Source: an uncultured Actinomycetes bacterium (lineage in GTDB: Bacteria; Actinomycetota; Acidimicrobiia; Acidimicrobiales; RAAP-2). From it: a stretch of DNA of 39,410 nucleotides. The position numbers were made by a program, and so were the translations under genes. The notes beneath the pieces were generated by a model. That model did not search any database. It was not told the DNA's origin and worked only from the letters and a program-made list of their open reading frames with translations. The number at the start of each line of letters is the position of its first letter. Within the stretch, counting starts at the first letter, position 1. Of the stretch, positions 34,234 to 39,410 are shown piece by piece. The stretch is taken from the NCBI GenBank assembly GCA_903874965.1, contig CAIQUD010000075.1:1-39410 (forward strand), written 5' to 3'.

Positions 34234-35381
34234 GCAAGCTGACGGGGCACACGGGCACTAATGGCGCAGAGAACTTCATAGTGAATCGTTCCAAGGAGAT
34301 CTGCCCACTCAGAGACCGTGACCTCTTCATTTCCTTGATGCCCTAACAGCACGACCTCATCGCCAACCTTGATTTCGTCGTCACCACAATCGACCACGAT
34401 CTGATCCATCGTGACGGACCCTGCCAAGGGGCGGCGGCGCCCACCTATGAGCACGGTGAAGCCTGCGTCGAACAATCGACGCGGTAAACCATCGGCGTAG
34501 CCAAGTGGCACGGTCGCAATCGTCGACGGCGCAGTGAGTGCCCTCCGTCGCCCATAACTCGGCCGTGCGCCGGCCGGCACGACATGCACCGCACTGACTT
34601 CGGCCGTGATGGCCATTGCTGGTTCTAGTCTCGAAACGCCGGCAACCGCGGCGACCTCGGCCACCGCCTCCGTTGGCTCGTAGCCGTAGATGCCAATGCC
34701 ACACCGAACCATTGAGAGCCGTGACCTTGGAAACGCCATTGCCCCTGCAGTGTTGGCTGCGTGGAGGAGCGTTGGCTCGATGCCAAGTTGACCAAGTTCA
34801 TCAATGACGCTGAGGAACGAATCAAGTTGTCCTTCAGTGAAGGCTCGATCCTCTGCCGTTGCACCATCGGCGACGGCAAAGTGGGTGTAGCAGCCTTCGA
34901 AGGCAAGAACCGGGCTTTCCGCAATCTCCCTGGCGAGCGCTATGGCATCGCTCGGTGAGGCGCCGACGCGATGCATGCCGGTATCGATCTTCAAGTGGAC
35001 TGGGTTCTTTCCGCCAATTGCTTCTGCCGCGAGCCGTGCTGCGGTGACCCCCTCGGGTGTCGCCACGGTTGGGGTGAGTGAGTACTCAAAACACGTTGGG
35101 AAGGAGGCAACCGCAGGTTCAGATAACAGCAAAATCGGAGCGGTGATTCCTGCGTCTCGAAGCTCAATCCCCTCATCAACGAGCGCAACGGCCAGACCAG
35201 CCGCCCCACCATCGAGCGCGGCATTGGCGGCAACGACCGCGCCATGCGAATAGCCATTGGCCTTGACGACTGCACAGACCGCCGCTGGAGAGACGGCAGC
35301 ATGAAGGCGAGCCACGTTTCGAGTGATGGCCCCTCGGTCAACCACGGCGCGCGCTGGTCGCCACGTACCCTCAACGACCAT
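34230..35381 (-). CDS. alr: Alanine racemase
   Basis: 383 residues, a PLP enzyme giving D-alanine for peptidoglycan. The PLP Lys40 lies in AVVKANGYSHGA, the second catalytic base Tyr295 in VPLGYADGLPR, with MVRCGIGIYGY and SVTMDQIVVD for cofactor and active-site contacts. The ATG at 35379-35381 has a strong GGAGGAGGGG just upstream and overlaps the last 11 bases of nnr. The next gene overlaps its stop. Confidence 0.96.
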   Translation of the reverse strand: MVVEGTWRPARAVVDRGAITRNVARLHAAVSPAAVCAVVKANGYSHGAVVAANAALDGGAAGLAVALVDEGIELRDAGITAPILLLSEPAVASFPTCFEYSLTPTVATPEGVTAARLAAEAIGGKNPVHLKIDTGMHRVGASPSDAIALAREIAESPVLAFEGCYTHFAVADGATAEDRAFTEGQLDSFLSVIDELGQLGIEPTLLHAANTAGAMAFPRSRLSMVRCGIGIYGYEPTEAVAEVAAVAGVSRLEPAMAITAEVSAVHVVPAGARPSYGRRRALTAPSTIATVPLGYADGLPRRLFDAGFTVLIGGRRRPLAGSVTMDQIVVDCGDDEIKVGDEVVLLGHQGNEEVTVSEWADLLGTIHYEVLCAISARVPRQLA

Positions 35382-36750
35382 GATTCACCCCTCCTCCAAG
35401 CACTTCGGCAACAAACGCCGGTAGGTCTGAGGATACGAGGCCTTGGCGTGGTCCGAGAGCCGCTGCCATTGCGTGGAGCCGTGACGCCAACGCAACGGTG
35501 CGAGCAGCTGAACCCGGAAGGTCACCTCTTGCGAGCATGGCCCCGCAAATCCCGGCGAGGACATCGCCTGAACCAGCGGTTGCCAAGTTTGAAGGATTGC
35601 CACTCACGACATAGGCCTTCGAACCATCTGGTGGCGCCACGACGGTCGTTGGACCCTTCAAGAGCACCGTCGCTCCAGACGCTTCAGCAAGCGCCCGAGC
35701 GGCCTGCATCCGGTCACTCCTTGGGGCGGAACCGAAGAGCGCGGCGTACTCACCATCATGAGGCAGGAGGACAACCGGTGCTGTTGATGAACGTCGGGAA
35801 AGAATCGACGCGAGGTCATTGACTGGCCCGAGGAGGTGCAGGGCGTCTGCGTCGAGCACGACGGCCTGATCACTCGCATGCAGCAGACCCTCGAGCTGTG
35901 CTCGGAGGTCTTGGGCGCGCCCAATTCCCGGCCCAAGAACGAGTGCGCCGCATCGGGCGAAGGTGGTCTCCGCAAGGACGGACCATGCACCAGCAGGAAG
36001 TGGCGAGAGCACCGCCTCACGTGAAAGCGAAAGTTCCGTGGCACTCGTCGCCACACACACCATCCCTGCCCCGGTGCGAAGTGCTGCTGCGGCAACAAGC
36101 GATGGGGCGCCATACATCCCGGAACTTCCCGCGACGACTCCAACGGCCACGGTCCACTTATGGCGCTCTTCGGACAGTGGAGGAAGTGTCGCAATATCGT
36201 CGTTCGTGACTTGTTCAACTGCTGTCGTGAGCACGAGGTCCAACGCGGCCACCTCGATGATGCCGGCGAGGGCACGCCCCGGTTGAAAGAGCAGTCCAGG
36301 CTTCAACGCACCAAAGGTCACGGTCCTGTCGGCTTTGAGCGCCCTTCCTTGCACTACACCAGTCGTTGCGTCAAGCCCAGAGGGAAGATCTGCCGCAACG
36401 ACAAGCGGCGTTCCGGTCAGTTGCGGCGGTTCGAAGGGTCGGCTGCACCCTGTGCCGAAGGCGGCGTCAACAACGACATCGCACGCCGGAAGGACTGAAA
36501 TCCCGACATCGACCACCGACACGGTCGCGCCGAACCTTCGAAGGACCTTCGCTGCTGCCCGTCCATCTGCGCCGTTGAGCCCGGGACCAGCAAGGACGAC
36601 TACCCGCAAGCCAGCACACCTACCAGCCGCTCGACGAACTCCCATGGCGAGGGCGTAGCCCGCCTTCCCAACAAGTGCCTCGAGGCCAATGGCTGCGATC
36701 GCGGCTTCGTCGGCGGATCGAAGTTCCGCCGCCACCGCTACGGCTTCCAT
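35371..36750 (-). CDS. nnr: Bifunctional NAD(P)H-hydrate epimerase / ADP-dependent dehydratase
   Basis: 459 residues, slightly short for the fused enzyme. The C-terminal NnrD dehydratase (from about 195) is intact: AGSSGMYGAPSLVAAAALRTGAG, LLPHDGEYAALF and GNPSNLATAGSGDVLAG. The N-terminal NnrE epimerase is divergent. The usual GNNGGDG loop reads GPGLNGADG, and the stretch between this loop and DAAFGTG looks shortened, though ADLPSGLDATTG is kept. It repairs hydrated NAD(P)H. The ATG at 36748-36750 follows GGAGG and overlaps acpS by 13 bases. Confidence 0.94.
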   Translation of the reverse strand: MEAVAVAAELRSADEAAIAAIGLEALVGKAGYALAMGVRRAAGRCAGLRVVVLAGPGLNGADGRAAAKVLRRFGATVSVVDVGISVLPACDVVVDAAFGTGCSRPFEPPQLTGTPLVVAADLPSGLDATTGVVQGRALKADRTVTFGALKPGLLFQPGRALAGIIEVAALDLVLTTAVEQVTNDDIATLPPLSEERHKWTVAVGVVAGSSGMYGAPSLVAAAALRTGAGMVCVATSATELSLSREAVLSPLPAGAWSVLAETTFARCGALVLGPGIGRAQDLRAQLEGLLHASDQAVVLDADALHLLGPVNDLASILSRRSSTAPVVLLPHDGEYAALFGSAPRSDRMQAARALAEASGATVLLKGPTTVVAPPDGSKAYVVSGNPSNLATAGSGDVLAGICGAMLARGDLPGSAARTVALASRLHAMAAALGPRQGLVSSDLPAFVAEVLGGGVNHGR

Positions 36751-37136
36751 GTCGCCTCCGGTGCAACCACCGCCATAGCGAGATTTGCGGTGTGGGTCAG
36801 TGAGACGTGCAGCTTGCCAACGTGCTTGGACCGCTCAAGCGCTTTGCCATGGAGACGCAAAATTGGCTGACCATGGTCGGTCGTTGCGACCTCAATGTCG
36901 TGGAACGACACCTTCCCAAGGCCAATACCGAGTGCCTTCATCGTGGCTTCCTTGGCGGCAAACCGAGCAGCCAATCGCTCAATTGAACGTCCGCCCTGCA
37001 GCACATCGTGGTGCTCGGCAGTCGTAAACAGCCGTTGCAGGAGTCGAGGTCGGCGGAGCAATATCGCGCCGAATCGATTGACATCAACGGCATCGATGCC
37101 AATGCCGGTTGCGCGCTCGTCTTCCGCGCTCGTCAC
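36738..37136 (-). CDS. acpS: Holo-[acyl-carrier-protein] synthase
   Basis: 132 residues, a type I phosphopantetheinyl transferase that activates acyl carrier protein. It has GIGIDAVDVNRF with metal-binding Asp15, LFTTAE, RFAAKEATMKALG with Glu63, and the C-terminal VSLTHT. The GTG at 37134-37136 overlaps the glmS TGA (GTGA). Confidence 0.95.
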   Translation of the reverse strand: MTSAEDERATGIGIDAVDVNRFGAILLRRPRLLQRLFTTAEHHDVLQGGRSIERLAARFAAKEATMKALGIGLGKVSFHDIEVATTDHGQPILRLHGKALERSKHVGKLHVSLTHTANLAMAVVAPEATWKP

Positions 37137-38971
37137 TCGACCGTGACGGTCTTGGCCAAGTTGCGAGGGCGGTCGACGTCGAAGCCCTTCGCCTGCGCAA
37201 TGGCATAGGCCAATTGCTGGAGTGGCACCATGGCGAGCACCGGTGCGACCAACTCCGCCACATCAGGAATCCTGAGGACGTAGTCGGCCAAGGAATCAAC
37301 AATGTGGTCACTGTCCTCCGCCACACAGATGACGGTGGCGCCGCGCGCCTTCACCTCGGCAATGTTGGAATACATCTTCTCGGCCATTGGTCCACTCAAC
37401 ACAATGGCTACGACCACGACTCCAGGCTCGATGAGCGCAATGGGTCCGTGCTTCAATTCACCCGCCGGATACCCCTCTGCTCGAAGGTAGGAGATCTCCT
37501 TTAACTTGAGGGCGCCTTCGAGCGCAACAGGGAAACCGAGGTGTCGTCCCAAGAAGAAGAAGTCCTGCGCATCGCCAACGGCATCGGCGATGGCTTCGGG
37601 ACCCTCACTTGCATCCACCAATTGCGTGAGTGCAGCTGGCAATGCCTGAAGGTCTGCCATTGCTTCAGCGATTTCTTCGGCCGAACGCGTGCCGCGAAGC
37701 TCTGCCAGACGAAGCGCAAGAAGTTCTAGAGCAACGACTTGTGCGAGCACCGTCTTGGTTGACGCCACGCTCACTTCGAGTCCTGCGCGGGTATAGATCG
37801 TGCCGTCAGCCTCACGGGTCATTGACGCCCCGACGATGTTCGAGACCGCAATCACCTTCGAGCCCGACTTCTTCGCCTTCTTGATTGCCTCGAGTGTGTC
37901 AATCGTCTCTCCAGATTGCGAGACACCAACAACCAAGGTGGAGGCATCAAAGATGGCATCGCGGTAGCGAAACTCACTAGCGATGTCGACCTCGGTTGGG
38001 AGCTTTCCCCACGCCTCAATGGCGAACTTCCCGACCAGACCAGCGTGGTAACTCGATCCACATCCGATAATCACGACCTTGTCAATGGTCCGCAAATCCT
38101 CTTCATCAAGGTCAAGCTCATCGAGTGCCACAAAGCCATCTCGAGTTCGGTCGGCCAAGGTTGCAGCGATGGCTTCAGGCTGCTCATGGATCTCCTTGGT
38201 CATGAAGTCCTTGAATCCACCCTTCTCTGCCACTTCAATGTCCCAGGTGATGGTGACCGGTTCCACATGAACGGTGTTCCCCTCGAGATCCGTCACGGAA
38301 ATGGTTCCGGGTCGAAGATCAACCACGTGGTCCTCTTCAATGGCATAGACCTCGTCCACATGACCCATGAGCGCTGGGATATCTGAACCAAGGAAGGAGA
38401 CATCATCTCTCGAGCCAACAATGAGGGGAGAAACCCGCCGGGCGGCAACTACTTGGTTTGGATGATCTGCGGAGATGATGGCGACGGCGAAGGCACCTCG
38501 GAGCTGAGGAAGCATCCGCCGAGTGGCTTGCACGAGATCACCGTCGATCTTCAGTTCTTCCTCCATGAGGTGCACCATGACTTCAGTGTCGGTGGCAGAC
38601 CGAAATCCGTGACCGAGGCTTTGGAGGTGCTCTCGTAGCTCGGAGTGATTCTCGATGATGCCGTTGTGGATCAGGCCAATCCGGTTGCCACAGTCGAGAT
38701 GAGGGTGGGCATTGACTTCTGTGGGATTGCCGTGGGTGGCCCAACGGGTGTGGCCAATACCGACGGTCATGTTGGCTGGAGCGTTGGTACACCGCTCCAC
38801 GAGGGCTTCAACGCTCCTTGTCCCATCTGCCGCCCTGGCTGACCACAACTCGTTACCGGACTGAAGCGCTACCCCTGCTGAGTCATAGCCCCGGTACTCA
38901 AGACGGGCCAATCCTTCGAGAATTGTCGCAAGGGCTCGGTCTCCACCAACGACTCCAATGATTCCGCACAT
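37133..38971 (-). CDS. glmS: Glutamine-fructose-6-phosphate aminotransferase (isomerising)
   Basis: 612 residues. It makes glucosamine-6-phosphate for UDP-GlcNAc. The N-terminal glutaminase starts MCGIIGVVG with nucleophile Cys2 exposed after Met removal, then RLEYRGYDSAG, GHTRWATHG and HNGIIEN. Two SIS domains follow: GCGSSYHAG, SQSGETIDT, and AEGYPAGELKHGPIALI, ending PRNLAKTVTVE. The ATG at 38969-38971 lies 9 bases after glmM; the ribosome site is poor. A leader riboswitch/ribozyme (glmS ribozyme) cannot fit in this gap. Confidence 0.97.
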   Translation of the reverse strand: MCGIIGVVGGDRALATILEGLARLEYRGYDSAGVALQSGNELWSARAADGTRSVEALVERCTNAPANMTVGIGHTRWATHGNPTEVNAHPHLDCGNRIGLIHNGIIENHSELREHLQSLGHGFRSATDTEVMVHLMEEELKIDGDLVQATRRMLPQLRGAFAVAIISADHPNQVVAARRVSPLIVGSRDDVSFLGSDIPALMGHVDEVYAIEEDHVVDLRPGTISVTDLEGNTVHVEPVTITWDIEVAEKGGFKDFMTKEIHEQPEAIAATLADRTRDGFVALDELDLDEEDLRTIDKVVIIGCGSSYHAGLVGKFAIEAWGKLPTEVDIASEFRYRDAIFDASTLVVGVSQSGETIDTLEAIKKAKKSGSKVIAVSNIVGASMTREADGTIYTRAGLEVSVASTKTVLAQVVALELLALRLAELRGTRSAEEIAEAMADLQALPAALTQLVDASEGPEAIADAVGDAQDFFFLGRHLGFPVALEGALKLKEISYLRAEGYPAGELKHGPIALIEPGVVVVAIVLSGPMAEKMYSNIAEVKARGATVICVAEDSDHIVDSLADYVLRIPDVAELVAPVLAMVPLQQLAYAIAQAKGFDVDRPRNLAKTVTVE

Positions 38972-38980
38972 GCAATGAGG

Positions 38981-39410
38981 CTACTCTGCGCCTTCCAACA
39001 TGGCATCCGAGGTGGCAGCAACAACCGAGGCGATTCGCTGAGCAATTGTCGTTGCAAGGCCTGATTCTGGCGCTTCAACCATGACCCGAACGACTGGTTC
39101 CGTCCCTGAAGCGCGCACCATGACTCGACCGTCATCTCCGAGGGCTTCGGTCTCCGCCGAGACGACGTCCACCACCGCAGGTGTTTGCGAGATATCGCCA
39201 GGTCGCGACACCGACACATTGACCAAGACCTGCGGATAACGAACCATGGCGGCATCGGCGAGGAGAGAAAGTGGGGTTCCTGCACGTGCGACGAGATCGG
39301 CGAGCAGAATTCCCGTCAAGAGGCCGTCACCGGTTGAGGCCCAAGCCCGGAAGATCAAGTGGCCAGACTGCTCACCACCAAAGGTGAGTCCCTCCGCATC
39401 GAGTGCCGCC
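38981..39410 (-). CDS. glmM: Phosphoglucosamine mutase, C-terminal part (runs off right edge)
   Basis: About 142 C-terminal residues are visible; the start is beyond the window. The sugar-binding GGEQSGH lies close to the edge, then STGDGLLTGILLADL, YPQVLVNV, and the phosphate-binding loop RASGTEPVVRVMVEA. It converts glucosamine-6-P to glucosamine-1-P, using the product of the next gene GlmS. It reads on the same strand with a 9-base gap. The catalytic serine is outside the window, so activity cannot be judged. Confidence 0.93.
   Translation of the reverse strand, partial: AALDAEGLTFGGEQSGHLIFRAWASTGDGLLTGILLADLVARAGTPLSLLADAAMVRYPQVLVNVSVSRPGDISQTPAVVDVVSAETEALGDDGRVMVRASGTEPVVRVMVEAPESGLATTIAQRIASVVAATSDAMLEGAE

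Noticed and set aside
38972-38980. Possible glmS ribozyme ahead of glmS
   Set aside because: Only 9 bases separate glmM and glmS, far too short for the ribozyme.

Overview
The window is a gene-dense stretch (almost no intergenic space, no tRNA, rRNA, IS element or CRISPR array seen) from an actinobacterium. Three things point to Actinomycetota: a decaprenyl-phosphoribose/arabinose module (UbiA-type phosphoribosyltransferase, DprE1, DprE2), a GuaB3-type IMP dehydrogenase relative, and two gene orders that I recall from Mycobacterium tuberculosis. These orders are uvrD1/pcrA - sucC - sucD - purN - purH, and glmM - glmS - nnr - alr - tsaE - tsaB - rimI - tsaD - groES - groEL - guaB3 - guaA. The moderate-to-high GC judged by eye, and cysteine-paired Fn3 repeats of a kind I associate with that class, make Acidimicrobiia my best guess. 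That placement is an inference.

Left third (1-14348): a partial secreted Fn3 protein is followed, reading leftward, by the end of a long minus-strand series B12-binding domain / sucC-sucD / purN-purH / folD - cupin - metF. It joins succinyl-CoA metabolism, the last formyl-transfer steps of purine synthesis and the folate one-carbon cycle. Inserted in the opposite orientation (7684-10782) is a translationally coupled operon for decaprenyl-phosphoryl-arabinose, which meets a membrane-anchored phosphodiester glycosidase-domain protein head-on with overlapping stop codons. A PcrA/UvrD helicase follows.

Middle (14465-27338): a divergent plus-strand operon encodes a heterodimeric ABC exporter whose two ATPase domains have decayed in complementary ways, then a membrane-anchored propeller-like protein. 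Convergent to it is the minus-strand series nudL-like NUDIX - large membrane protein - metallo-beta-lactamase fold protein - second large membrane protein - guaB3 - guaA. The two large membrane proteins are clear paralogues with a GT-C-like acidic loop and a conserved CX14C tail.

Right third (27436-39410): all genes are on the minus strand. glmM (partial), glmS, acpS, nnr, alr, family-4 uracil-DNA glycosylase, tsaE, tsaB, rimI, tsaD, an SDR and pdxH are packed with mostly 1-13 base overlaps. They cover UDP-GlcNAc and D-alanine supply for peptidoglycan, ACP activation, NAD(P)H repair, t6A tRNA modification and PLP synthesis. A groES-groEL operon with its own sigma-A-type promoter and a CIRCE element follows. 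A strong hairpin lies between groES and groEL and another lies after groEL.

The most interesting points are the split-catalysis ABC pair, the paralogous GT-C-like pair, the alanine at the benzothiazinone-target cysteine of DprE1, and the direct guaB3-guaA coupling with no canonical guaB beside it. Functions are read from motifs by eye; no database search was possible.
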